From Helopsaltes ochotensis (lineage: Eukaryota; Chordata; Aves; Passeriformes; Locustellidae), in assembly GCA_013400155.1 (NCBI GenBank), contig VXBM01000016.1, forward strand, positions 1,376,457 to 1,440,456: a stretch of 64,000 nucleotides of DNA. The letters run 5' to 3'. Shown piece by piece: positions 1 to 12,060 of the stretch. The translations under genes were made by a program, and so were the position numbers. Position 1 is the stretch's first letter. Every line of letters starts with the position of its first letter. A model generated the notes under the pieces. The model saw only the letters and a program-made list of their open reading frames with translations. It had not been told where the DNA came from and searched no databases.

Positions 1-2785
1 AGCTTGGGGCTGGGAGATGCTTTTGTTTTGCTCTCTAGTAATAGAAATATAAAAGGCGGTATTCCTGATGATATGGTTGAACTGAAGGTGACCTGAGAGT
101 AATTTTTGTGGATAGCTGGAATCTTCAGAAATTGTAGATGACAGACGCAAATTTTCCATGCGTGTCCTTTACCGTAAAGCTCAGAAGTTAACAGAAACGG
201 GATTCTGCTTTGTAGAGGTTTATGTAGATAACAATTATAAAAGCCTAGTCTTTAACTAGGTATTGAACTTCTTCCTGGCAGACTGTTAAGTTTTGTGTCC
301 ATGGCTGGTGTTTCTGGGACTGTCCTTGCTGCCAGGTTGGTTAGAGATGAAGACACCTTAAACTCACCAGGTAATACTGCAGCTTAGCAAACAGCAGAGA
401 CAGTGGTATTGTCAATGTTGTATTGCTTTTGAACTCATTCAAATTGCAGTGTGGTTCATGACTGGTATCCATCTGCTTTGGAATGTATGTGAGGATAAAT
501 GTGAATATTTGACTTAATTTCAAATGGACTTGTGAAAAAAGCAAGGATGAGAGAATGTCTCCTTATGCTGGGGCAGAGATGCAACAGCACAGTCAAATGT
601 CTGAGTCTACATGGGCTAATACTCTAAAGGACAGGGAGGGTATTCTGATACAAGTCAGATTTTTCAGTAAAGTTCATGTATGTAGCCTTTCTGTTCTATA
701 AAAAGGAACTCGATGTATCAAAACCAGGGTTGGGATGTTTAGGCAAAGCCCTGGATATTTTAGTCTGGTTTTGTTCTATCACTTTTTTTTTTTTTGCTTC
801 TGCTAATTAGCAACAGAAGCTTTCAAGTTCACTCTCGGTGCAGCTGTATACTTTTTTTACCTGGATCATAAGTGGGTTTTGCTTGTCTTGTTCCAAAGGC
901 TTACAGGGTTTTGGAGACAGCATCTGACCAGGTGGCTGTGCAATTCATGGGCTTACAACCAAGCGTTCTCACTGCATGATCAAAGCTGAAGGAGCCTCAG
1001 ACCGTATTGGGCTGAACACTGAAAAACCACGTGGCTGGAACCTGGTGTTGGGCCAGTAAAGAAGTTATGCAGATAAGACACGGGTTTAGGTACTTGTTTT
1101 GGGTTTGTAAAATTCTCATCTATGGATTTCTGGAACTGGTACTGCCTGAGCAGCTTCCCTTCAGAGCACTCAAGATGTTGGGAAAACAGCTAAGCTATCT
1201 GGTTACTTGGTTTTTATCTCATTTTTGCCTTGTTAAATAATAATGTTAATGGGCAATGAGAACACTTTGTTCTTTTTCCCAGTATCCTGTTTCAACTCAT
1301 TAATCTCTGCATGTCTATGTCCCAAGAAATGAGACTTTAAGAACAATTCAAAATAAGTGTTTGCCACAAGCCCTTGCCAGTACATGACTACAATAATCTT
1401 TTCCGATAAAAACTCATTGCTGCCTGAAACAGAACAGATGGAGCTTTAAGCAGAGTATATGCACTGCCTGTGGCCAGCACAGCCCCTTTCCTGGATTGCA
1501 CTGCCTTTGCTGACAGAATCTGCAGCCCAAGCTTCCTTTTAGTATGCTGCAAAGTCTTAGAATGAGCCATATCAGAAGGCAGGTGATAACTAGATCCAGC
1601 TGCTAATAAAGAGCATCAAAAAGGCTTTTGTATCTTCAGGTGAAGATGTAAGCTTAATGAGAAAGATAAGCTCGTAGGCTAAACTAGAAATGAGCACCAC
1701 TTGAAAAAAAATCGCATTTAAATAGGTTAGACCTATTAGACCATGCCCAGATGTTAAGTTGTAGTGTTTTAACTTCACTCGAGTTACTGTTAAAGGGAGG
1801 AGGTAAAACAAATAGGAAGGATTATAGTTTGTCTGTTCTTACAGATGGTTCATATTCAAATATAGTAAACTATATTTGCAGAAAGCAAAATAAGTAAGCT
1901 ATTGATTTTTTTTTTCTTGGTAGAAAGTTTTCCTTCTACTGCTTTAAAGATTTGACTCTTCAGGGTACAAAAGAGAATGCTGTGGATGGATCCAATTAAC
2001 TATTAGGAAGGCTTAACCAGAAAAAAAAGTAGTATCTTGAGGATAGAACTGATGCAGCTCATGACGTGAAGCAGAGGAGTGCTCAACATTGTTGAATGCA
2101 GAGGACAACTGTGGCAAGTGAATATATTCCACTGTAAGTTTTTCACCATTGTTTTGAAGTCTCAACAAATGTAATGTGAAAATATTTACAAGTATTTAAT
2201 GTTCCTTCTGACATCCAAACTGCATTTCTGCAGTTGCCCATGTAACTCACTGTCTTGTCGAATTTCTGGACATGTATAAGTCAGTAGTTTTCCATTAGCT
2301 ACCCCAGAACATTTCATTTTTGTATTTCAGGTTCCCATTCCGGTGGCCATTTGCAACTTCCATAAAGGCAGAATATGTGAACTTTCATGGAATGCTGTGA
2401 GAGGGAACATTTTAGGAGAGTTGCATTTCAATAGGCATTTTAGCTATACCTTAATTGCATCTGGTTTCCAGGAGACTGAGTTAAGAGAATGAGCTAAAAG
2501 ACTTAAGGCCCTTTTTTTGAAGTATTACTGGAGAACAAATATAATATTTAATTCATTCCTACTCAGGGCTCTTACCTAAAGGTACAATAAATGACTGACA
2601 TGGTAGGCTTAGAGGCTCTTGTCTTGCCTTTACTACCTAGAGTAAGAAGACATACTTTTTAGCTTGGTCTGTGTTGTTTATACTAATACGATTACAATGA
2701 TTTAGCACGGTTACTTAATAAAAAAAAGACCCAATCCAGTTGATGTAATTATTTTTTCTTGCTCCAGTTGGTCTGACATGCAGAT
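1..2785. other. Unique non-coding DNA, nothing recognised
   Basis: AT-leaning sequence with few CpGs. I see no repeat family, no RNA gene and no reading frame longer than about 73 codons. A T13 run lies at 783-795. None of the short frames resembles a known protein or carries paired splice sites. Confidence 0.6.
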
Positions 2786-2800
2786 GCCATCTAGTGGTCA
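2786..2800 (-). promoter_or_regulatory. CTCF-like binding motif
   Basis: The plus strand reads GCCATCTAGTGGTCA. This fits the reverse complement of the vertebrate CTCF core (GCC M Y C T R S T G G Y H R) at all 15 positions, so the motif is oriented on the minus strand. CTCF is a zinc-finger protein that anchors chromatin loops and insulators. The match is seen directly; actual occupancy is inferred. It stands alone in otherwise featureless sequence. Confidence 0.5.
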
Positions 2801-5800
2801 AAGGATAGTACATGGAAAGCTGTTACTGCAGCTGCAGAACTGACATTTATTCCATGTTTATCCTGCTCTTGTTTCATGTGAAAACCTTATTCCTTGATCG
2901 GTACTGAAATATGTGCGTGGCTTCATAACAACTTAGACCTTGATGCATTGAAGCAAGACTCGCCTCCATTAGATGTACAAATTTATTTCCCAGAGGTTTT
3001 GCAGACTTTGTGAAATCTCTTAAATTATCTGGGGATTCTGAAGGGGGTAGTGGGGGGTGGAGAGAATCAGAGTTCCCATGAAAAGTGTAGAAAAATAAAT
3101 CTTCGTCTTATGTGATGATTTCTGGATTTCTTCCCCCACCTCTAGAATCTTCTGTTTTCAAGTCTAAGCAAGTTTGGAGAGATGATAGATTATTTGCCTT
3201 GTTTTCTAGTGATTGGAGAAGGACTGGTGGAAAATCTGTAAGAAGTACAAAGTATGTTTAGGTATGGTATATATCAAAACTACAGAAAAGAGTATCTATT
3301 GGGTTTGGCTTTTATGTGAAATTTTAATTGGGAGATGCTATCAGAATAGGACTGGTTTAATTTTTATTCATTAAATTTTGACACCTTACCTAACCAAATA
3401 TTGTATTATTTGTGTTTCTTTTAGTTACATGGTTCTTCATTCTACTTATGGGCTTGGTATTTCAGCATGTACTGCTGAAAAGAGATTTGCACAGTTTAGA
3501 CCTGTGTTGAGGGAATCCCTTGATGTTTAGCCAGGTTCCAGTGGTTGTCTACAATGAGGTGCTCTTGAAAAGCTGTATCTGTACCAGTTCAAGGCAATTT
3601 TGTGGCACTGAAGTGAATCCTCCTGATTGTCCTCATGTACCGCTTTGGATTGCAGAGTTTCTGCTGTTGTATGCAAATTAGGTCTTTGTAGTTAGTTCTA
3701 TGCAACAGAAAAAAGAAGTTTGTTCCCAGTGTACGCCCATGGTGTCTATGATCCAAACTACTGAGTCCCACTGAAGTCTGTTACTCTGCTGTCCCATAAT
3801 CTACATGATATCCTTTCTGTTCTTTTTGTCATGCTTTCTGTTGCTCTGATTAGGAAGAACAAAAAGCAAAGTCCCTTTGGCTTCCCAGGTGTTGCAGTAT
3901 GGTGGTACCTTAGGCTGCAGTGAAATACTCATTTTTCAGTCTGTCATGAGAGGGATGAAATCTTTGGTGACTGGATATCCCAGCAGCAACAGGAAGAGGT
4001 TGTGTGCTTCACTAGTCCCTGACTACCAGAAGATCATCTGTTGGGGTATGTGGTACAGTTCTAAAAGGATGAAGAAGCCTTCTTGAAGACGAGGGCAACA
4101 AACGTTTTGAGATGTCAGCATTTGTCTTTACTACAGTGATCCTGAAGAGATCTCTTCAGAAGCATTCAGCTTCCTGTGCGGCTGAGATTCAACTCGGGTG
4201 AATTTACTGTTTTCCTATCCAGCCTGTTTGGGTGGAGGAGGACAGGCATGTGAGGCTTCGGATGGAGCTGGTACATGAGGCCTGAGTGTGTGGAGCGACA
4301 GGGAGGTGCTGATATGAACAGGAGGGCTGCTTTAGGTCTTGAGCAGTTTTATAGGGCTGTGAGGTGTAGGAGAAATCTACCATGAAACAGTTTTGCCTCA
4401 AAGTGCTTATTTCCTGCCATATGAGGTCTTTCCAAGGAGTTATGCAGACTGCACGCAAGGATAAGGGGCCTGTGTGACCTTCCTCAACTTCCAGAGACCA
4501 TGGAGTGTCTTCCCTGCTCCAAGTGCTATAGGGGATGAGCTGATGACACCACGCACAATCCTATGAACAGCAGCAGTGACAAATAACTGGTTGAGGTGTC
4601 AGGTCACTTGGAATGAAAAGCAGTTACCTGCTGACACTGTAGTAATGTTTTTTCCCTTCCACATTCCAACAAGCATGGCAATTCCATGGCAGCTGTTCCT
4701 TAATCAGGCTCTGGGAGCAACAGCATGACATTTGTTCTAGAGGAGATGCCTTGTACCACTGTGTGGTCACTTCAGGTTTAGAGATTTGGATGTCTGGTAC
4801 AGAGCTGCTGTTTTGGTAGGTAGCTGCAATCATGGATTGGTTATGGGCTAAGTGTTTCTGGGGTGGCAGGAGAAAAAGGATGTGTTGTCCTGCTTGCTGA
4901 CATGATTTTCTAAACATGTAGCAGTCCCGTGGGAGGTAGACAAGCTAGTATTAAAAGATTTCAAGCATTGGTTGCTAAGGGGAGGCCATGCTCGAAGATG
5001 TGCTGTTCATAATTGCGGTCTAAGGTACAAGTGAGAAGGGTATAGAGAAGGAAAAGCTTGTAGACAGCCCTGGTCACAGCTGCCTACAACTTAAAGCAGG
5101 CCTGACAGCAGTTCTTGGACAGCCTGTGTGCCAGACTCACTAAAGCTCAGAAGCAGGAGACTCGGGAAGGTGGTGGGAGCACCAATATCTCAAGAGGCAT
5201 TTGATTTCCCTCCACAGTTCACACATCCTGTTTTTTGATAGCGAGTCGTGAGCCAGCTGCAGGAAGAAAGATGAGGTCAGCCTGATCCTTTGAGAAGCTT
5301 TCACATGCTTCTGGCCATCAGATCCTCTCTCCAGTCAGGTGGGTGAGCACATGAGCTCATGTGGAAGTACAGCCTGTACAGGCTTACCGGTCCTTCAGCC
5401 TTCCTCAACACTGGGGTGTACACTGTTGTTGTTTGAGTTAGGCCCCACAGGACTATGTTCAATCCCTAAGAGAAGTTTGTATTTATCCATTCATACCTAT
5501 CTGTTTCTCTACCCCTGAAGTTCTAGGCTCCACTGGCTCCCTGAGAGCCTTGTGTTTACCCACATGAGGATTATGGGCCACTTCTCATGGAATACAATTT
5601 GGACTTTGCTGAGCTGTTTTGGTTCAGCCCAGGTGTTGTGACCACTCACATTTTTGTTTCCACCTCAGATTACCTGGCTTGCGAACTTGTGGTTTTCTAG
5701 GGTACAGACTGAGCCATGTGTGAATCTGGAAGGATGTGATAACTCTAAAAAGGAGGCTTCAGTAAAGACTGGGCTCAGAATGACTGGATGCCTTCTGCTG

Positions 5801-6546
5801 AACTATTGACTCAAGCATCTGTGTGGGACGAAAGTATAGCATGTACTTGTTTTGCTATAAAATATATTCAGTTCTTCTAGTAGTAGGTGGTAGTTGAGAA
5901 CAAGTGGCTTTTGGCCTCAGGGCTCAGTAGTGTTGAACTGAGGAAATGAAGAGGCTCTGAAGCTTGTGGCCAGCATGTGAAGGTGTCATTGAGCATACCT
6001 TGTTACCTGATTACCTCTGGTAATCATGCAAGAGCTTGGCTGTCACATACTTGTCAAGCATCAATTTATTCCCATACAATGTTGTGTATTCTTTTTGTAG
6101 GTGACAATAGAGAAATTGTAATGGGCTAAGTACTTTTCACTCAGATGAACTGCTTTTGCTGCCTTAAAAAAGAAAAACCTAAGTAAAATTAAGTAGTAGA
6201 TGCAGGAATTTGAGATACGAAAACAGCCAGGCGGTGGCATCAGTGCGCAGCAAATAAGCATTTGAACCTCACTTAAGGAGGACCAGAGCTTGTTTAGTCA
6301 CCCAGGTCTGTACAAGTGGGCTAAGATAGGTGAAGTGCAGCTTTTTAATGTAACTGATCAATAACTAATTATTTGCAGGCATTTCTGTTTAGCTATTTTT
6401 AAGGGGCTTGGATGTGATAATTTTTGTACCCGGTTACTCAAACTGCATTTGTGTGCCAGTTTGTGCATGTAGGTTTGTTGCAGGTTTGTTACGGTAATCT
6501 CTTCAGTCACTGGTTTTGGTGTCCTAGTCTTCAAACTGCAAAAGAC
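2801..6546. other. Unique non-coding DNA with one octamer motif
   Basis: No repeat or gene is recognised. A perfect POU octamer ATGCAAAT lies at 3,671-3,678; an 8-mer can occur by chance. The longest open frame is about 97 codons (minus strand, 4,624-4,917), low in complexity and not recognised. Confidence 0.55.
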
Positions 6547-6568
6547 TTTTTTTTGGGGGTGGGGGGGG
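6547..6568 (+). repeat. T8 tract joined to a G5-T-G8 run
   Basis: Eight T (6,547-6,554) run directly into five G, one T and eight G (6,555-6,568). The G part could form a G-quadruplex. A similar T-to-G junction occurs at 25,593-25,611. Confidence 0.7.
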
Positions 6569-9500
6569 CTGAAGTTCATAATGTTAATGCTTTAACATTA
6601 ATGAATAATGCCTCATTCATTCCTATCCTGCTTTTATGTTAGCATAGTCTATAATCCACGAGTATCTGAGCAGTAAATCTGCCTCACAACCTTTTAAAAT
6701 AGATAAGTATGATGGCAGGAAAAAAACATATCTAAGGAGTTTTTGACAATAGTGGCAGTGAGAATTCGAGTGAAGATGAGAGTCCTTGACACAGGCCTGC
6801 AGCCAGGTTAGATTCCTACTTAACGACAGTAATAGTGTTCTGTTTACAATATGCCAACACTGGCCACTATTTCCTAATAAAGAATTCTGGCTTTTTGCTT
6901 GAAACAAACCCAGTGCTGTGATTCTGCCTTAGTCTTTGTTTTATCCAGTTTGTTTTTTATTTCTTCATTTTTACTTACTCAAAGAAAGAAAAATAAGCTT
7001 CACCCATATCAGACACTGCTTTGTTGTGTTTTTGCTGTCTTATAAATAACACTTCTAAGTGGTAGCTGAAGCAAACATTGTATTTCCTCCTTCATGACAT
7101 TGTTATTATATTGGCAGTAGCACTGACCTGCTGTGATGTTAATGTGCAATGTTTAAATTGCCTTATATTGTTGGCTGCTCATCTCCCTATGCTGATTACT
7201 TCTGGATACCAGCCTTGTCTTTTTGTACTTGGAAGTGATGCCTGCAATTCTTAGAATCAGTTCAACAGAGGAAGAAGCATTGTGAGACAAGAAAAAAAAA
7301 TCATGATCCTTGCTCAGCTTTATTATTAGCACATCCCAGAAGATGACCTAGGCAATGCTGGGCTGATGGTTGGGTATGCTGCAGTGGTCTTGCATGTCGC
7401 TTTGAGAGATAATTTCTATGAAAAATGGGGCATTCTGCATTCATCCTGTATGCATTCTTCCCACTGGAACCATATGTTAGTACCTGTGGAAGATCCCATG
7501 CCGACATGTTGTCCATGAGGTAGGAGTTGAACTACTGCAACTTCACAAGTGCCTCTTGCTATTCCTGTCCACAAATTTTAAGTGTCTGTAGTTCTTTAAG
7601 ACTCAGTTGTGCATTTGTTTTGCACATGTCCCAGTTCTTAAAAACCCAGCATATATTCTTAAATTCACATAACATGAGCCTGTGATATTAGAAGTCATTG
7701 TACATCTGTCCATGTAGGAGATAGTACACACTGCTGTGTATAACTTAAAAGAGATACAAGAGTAGGTGGAACAAGGGGAGAGCACTGGAATGGCAACGTG
7801 CTGCTTTGCAATAGGCATCTGAGCTGACTGCTTTTACTGGAAACCACTCAAAATGCCTCTCTGAAATGATATTTGGAAATCAACTGGTTTTATCCATTTT
7901 CCTATAGGAAAAGCAGAAGTGATGTGCTGGGGTTGATGTTTATCTTGTTTCGGTATGACTGCCTTTTTTCTTTCCAAGAAAGTTGTCTGCATATGACTTC
8001 ACCTAGCTTTAGTGTTTCCATTCTAGGAGTACTAAGCATTGTAAGCCAGGTGGGAAGTAAGTATAGTTTCATACCCACTTATGATCGTCTTTATGTATCC
8101 ACTTTTTTCAGTCTGAAAATCTACCTTTATTTAAGTTGCTTCTGCTTCATGTTTATTATTTTGTGGCTTCTGCTGCTATCCTTTCTCACAGATAGCTGTT
8201 TATATGTGCATATATACATTTTCAAGTATCCCCCAACTTCTTTGGTTAGGTGGCCAACCTGAACGCCCATAGACACCCAAGCTCATTAAAAGCAAAGCGA
8301 AAAGAAGCACTAAATTGCAGTGAAGGTTAACATACTCTGGTGAGTACATTGACATGTTCTGTTCTGCTTAAGAAAGTGTTTTCCTGGTATCCAGGCTACC
8401 TATTTTATGGCTATTCAGCTGGAGGTGGTAATAGTTGGTAATACTGGTTTATAAACAGTACAACTCAGTGTGAACAACCCAAGAAACAAATACATCTTTG
8501 AAATGTGCGATGCTGCTGGGCAAAAGTGTAAACAAAGTGGCCTTTCATTCAAAGTTAGAGATAGGCCTGTACTCACTTAAATGTCAACTGCAGTTATTTA
8601 GGAAAATAGCATCTAGATGTTTCTTTTACTAGCTAAAAGGATTTTTCAGTTGAGTTATGTAACCTATAACAAAGAACAGTGATAGAATTTATAACATGCT
8701 TCTTTCACCATTTTCCACAAACAAGACTTTATCTGGCAAAATTATGACTTCTTATACTTGAAATTAGTATGTCCCTAGAATTCAGTGTCCTTCAGCAATA
8801 GTCACTTGTATAAGAATGTCTACAAACAGAAAAAACCCATAACTGTTTTCAGTGGCAGGTCATCCGTATATCAAATACTTTTCTTCCTCCTGGCATGATG
8901 TTCATAAGGACTGTGGAGATGCTGCAGGGAGAGTGGAGGATTGAACCACAGGCCTGAACACCTGGAGTTCAGTCTATGTACCCTGGACCTAGCATATATC
9001 TAATCCTCCTTGGCTTGCTCTTCCAAAGAGTTGAACTCCTGAATATGCTGCCCCCTCATGCTTCTATTGCAACAGTTCACACTCGATTTATGATGTGAGG
9101 TAATGTGAGACTGTCTTTTTTTTTTTATGAACTCCAAACTGCCACAGATTGGAACACTAACTGCAGTCATGTACCATCTGTTGTTGTCTCTTGGCCATAC
9201 GGGCATGTTCCTGAATGTCCCCTGTGTCAATATCCCATGTGTGATGGGTAGAGAGATTTAACTATTTGTTTATAAAGCACCAGTGTATTAATTAATATCT
9301 TTTTAAAGCAAGTGATTGTCTTGCATTAGAAGGAGATTGCCCTGTATCACATGTTACTTTAATTCAAACTGTTGTTACAGCAGGTATTTTGGAGAAAAAA
9401 CTTGTAATTTGCCAGGCACATTAAATGTTCATGAAGTTCAAATTAATAAAACACACAGTTACAGAATATAGCTGTATCCACAACCAATGTATTTCTGTAG

Positions 9501-10517
9501 TTATGGACTCTCTTGAAATGCTATTTCACTAATAAGAGCAAATGTTGTTCCATAAAAAGCAAGGAGCTTATGTTGATCCCTGTAATTACTCTTTAAACAG
9601 ATGGAACATACATGTCCAGCTCATTTCAGAAGCCCCAGGCACAGCAGTTTTGCAGTTACAAGGATTTAGTCTCACTTCCATGAAAAGGAATGGCAATAAT
9701 TTGTTAACTCTTCTTGATTCTTACTGCACAGCAAGTGTGTTGTTGAAAGGATTTGGAAAGCCTTGGAAAAGTAGCTAAATAGAAATAAATGCTGCACAAA
9801 GTGCCCTGGGCACTGAAAAAATGTTCTTTTTCAATGTCAGCCATTCCCAGTGTGAAGCGTTCAGTGCTGTGAAGGCTGTACTGTGAGGCAGGCCATCCCT
9901 AGTGAGTCAGCTTTTCTGGCCAGAATCCCACATGGATCATTAGCAAGTAGTATCCAATAAAAATACCTGGAAGGCAAAGGTTTCATCTCACACTGTACAA
10001 AAGCCATCTATTTGGGATCAAGGTTTATCTACTACTGCATGGAATCAGCCTTTTACTGAACATAAAAGTCTCATCTGAAGCTTGTCTAATGATTAATATC
10101 TGCTGACTGTTTTTTGTTGGATCCCAGCAAAAAAACCTGTCAGGTCATGTATTAATTGAAGCATGACAAGCAACTGATTTTCTCTGGATGATGGCAAAAA
10201 AGCAACAATTTCAAGGGCTACAGTTGCTAATTTGGAACTAAACTGAAAGATAGGATCTGGATTTCTTTCTTTTGGCTTGTACTTCATCATTGGGATTTCT
10301 GAAAGCAGCTGGAACTTCTGCTAAACAGTAACAGGCTCTGTCTGGCTTCAGCTGATGAGATGGTGCACTGCCTGTGCCAGCTGAGCCCTGTGTCCCAGCG
10401 GAAGAGTTCTGCCCTGTGGGAGAGCACATGGTGGTAGTGCTTCCTGGCCCTGCCAGAGCAAAACCTAACTCTCTGTGGGAGTCCAGGAGAGGATGCCCAG
10501 AACCTCTGCACTCTTTT
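6569..10517. other. Unique non-coding DNA, nothing recognised
   Basis: Plain AT-leaning sequence. A 129-codon plus-strand frame at 7,873-8,262 is rich in F, L, I, S and Y, as expected from translating T-rich DNA. It has no recognisable domain and is treated as non-coding. No tRNA, repeat family or CpG cluster was seen. Confidence 0.55.
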
Positions 10518-10531
10518 GTTGCCCTGGCAAC
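10518..10531. promoter_or_regulatory. RFX-family X-box palindrome
   Basis: GTTGCCCTGGCAAC is a symmetric X-box: half-sites GTTGCC and GGCAAC separated by two bases. RFX transcription factors bind this arrangement in promoters of ciliary and MHC class II genes. The palindrome is seen directly; the role is inferred. It sits in a locally GC-richer stretch (about 10,330-10,660) that holds short overlapping open frames on both strands but no identifiable exon. Confidence 0.45.
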
Positions 10532-10754
10532 AGCATCTTTCTTTCTGAGCTGCTTCTATGCCACAGGTACTGTTTCATACCTCAGGGCTGCAGCTACCTC
10601 TTGCTATGATCTCCTTTCTCTGTTTCCAGTGATGCAGAACAGGTAGGCATAACCTTCCTGGAGAAAAGATCAGTGTCCCCTTGCACATATTCACTTCCCA
10701 CTGATTTTGGTGAGAAGGCACACCCAGAGAACAACTACCACTACCACCACTTAA
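10532..10754. other. Non-coding, nothing further recognised
   Basis: Moderately GC-rich start that returns to AT-rich. A weak 3' splice-site-like pyrimidine tract ending in CAG occurs near 10,629, without a convincing partner. Confidence 0.4.
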
Positions 10755-10806
10755 GCGTTTGATGATCTTAGAAGTCTTTTGCAATATAAATGATTCTATG
10801 ATTTCT
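10755..10806 (+). mobile_element. Short CR1 LINE 3' tail fragment
   Basis: About 50 bp resembling the last bases of CR1: a 'gatgatcttagaagtc'-like segment followed by ATTCTATG at 10,793-10,800 and a decayed octamer. CR1 elements end in short direct octamer repeats rather than poly(A), and typical copies are 5'-truncated. The fragment is degenerate and its upstream limit is uncertain. Confidence 0.55.
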
Positions 10807-11995
10807 CCATAACCATGAAATAATAAACTACCCTTACTAGTTGTAAGTAATTAGGTTCCTGTAATGCATAATGAGTTTTCAGGTCACTCACCTGAGACCA
10901 TTCCTGTTGTCTTAGGTATTTTGTCAAGTATTCACCAAAGAATGTCTGTAGTGAGATGTAGCAAGTCCAGATAACAGAAATCTTCTGCCCTCTCACTCTT
11001 ACAATAAATTCTTGTAGGATAGTTCATGCATCACCAGATCTTTCTTCTGCAGTGTGGAAATGAATGGTACATGCGGATGTTGTTTGTAAACGGCTTTTTG
11101 GCATGGGTGAAAGTGTGTCAAGGTTTAGCTAAACATGAAATAATACAGCATCTCTCTGATAGTGCTTGGCCCCAGTGTCTGGCCCTCTCTAGTTTACTCC
11201 TAAGGACATGTCTGTGAGTCCTGCAAGATTAAAAAAATGCATCCTGAAGGAAGCTGCATAATGTGCCTGTTGAAACCTCAGTGAAGCCCTTTCCAATAGC
11301 TCCTCTTATTGTAGTCATCCTGTTCAGTATGTAAGTACTGTAAAATTAATTCCAGGAAACTTGCTCCAAAGCTGAATCCTCTATTTATGGGAAAAAAGGT
11401 GACCTGGGAGCCTCAGCAACCTGAAGTTTCGTCTATGTTTATCTCAAGACGGCTGCTAAGGCGGGGAGAGCTGCCAGCTGTCTCCTGAAAGGAAAGGGTG
11501 TCCTTTGAAGGGAAAATGGTTTTGGACACGTGATAAGCAATAGAACTGAGCTAGTGCAAGTAAGAATTGCACTTGGAGACTGCGTATATCGTATTCTGTA
11601 ACCCTCCTCTGACAGGGGAAGAGCTGTCTCTGCCTCTTTACCCTTCTGGAAAATGTTTGAGATAAACTGCTCTCGTCTCCAGGGACTGTGTAAGATGCTG
11701 GAACTTGTGTAAGGATTTATGAGGAAGAGGAAGATGATGCCATGGGAACCTCACCCCAACACAGCCTGAAGAAATTTGATTTCTTACTCAAGCTGTAAAC
11801 TGGCTACTCCCTGGTGAGACTTTTCTCTGAGGAGGAGGAAAGAAAACTCACAATCAACTTGACTATGTTCATGTTGCTGACCTGTCCCAGGGAGACACTT
11901 CATTATGCTAATTATGAAATAAGGTGATACTACTTCCTCTCTCCTGATGTTTTCAGCAAAGAGCAGGCCTGCTTCATCTGCCTTTTGTTCATTAT
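10807..11995. other. Unique non-coding DNA, nothing recognised
   Basis: No gene, repeat family or RNA gene recognised. The sequence leads directly into the perfect inverted repeat at 11,996. Confidence 0.5.
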
Positions 11996-12060
11996 TACAA
12001 TACTTCTTCACCAACCAAGTCCCAAGGGTTTTGGGACTTGGTTGGTGAAGAAGTATTGTA
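11996..12060. repeat. Perfect 30-bp inverted repeat with 5-nt spacer
   Basis: The left arm (11,996-12,025) and right arm (12,031-12,060) are exact reverse complements over all 30 bases, around the spacer GGGTT (12,026-12,030). The symmetry stops abruptly at both outer ends (T at 11,995 faces G at 12,061). As RNA it would fold into an shRNA-like hairpin; as DNA it could extrude a cruciform. Both strands carry short open frames through the arms, so the same peptide stretch appears in two overlapping reading frames. That is a by-product of the palindrome, not evidence of coding. An origin by short-range template switching during replication fits the exact arms and lack of decay, but this is inference. 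A fold-back assembly or library artefact is the main alternative. Confidence 0.95.

Noticed and set aside
7516..7526. TGAGGTAGGAG, identical to the start of a let-7 family microRNA
   Set aside because: The rest of the mature sequence does not match and there is no complementary arm downstream for a pre-miRNA hairpin.
7873..8262. 129-codon plus frame rich in hydrophobic residues, possible membrane protein
   Set aside because: F/L/I/S/Y richness follows from T-rich DNA; no loop/helix pattern or family match.
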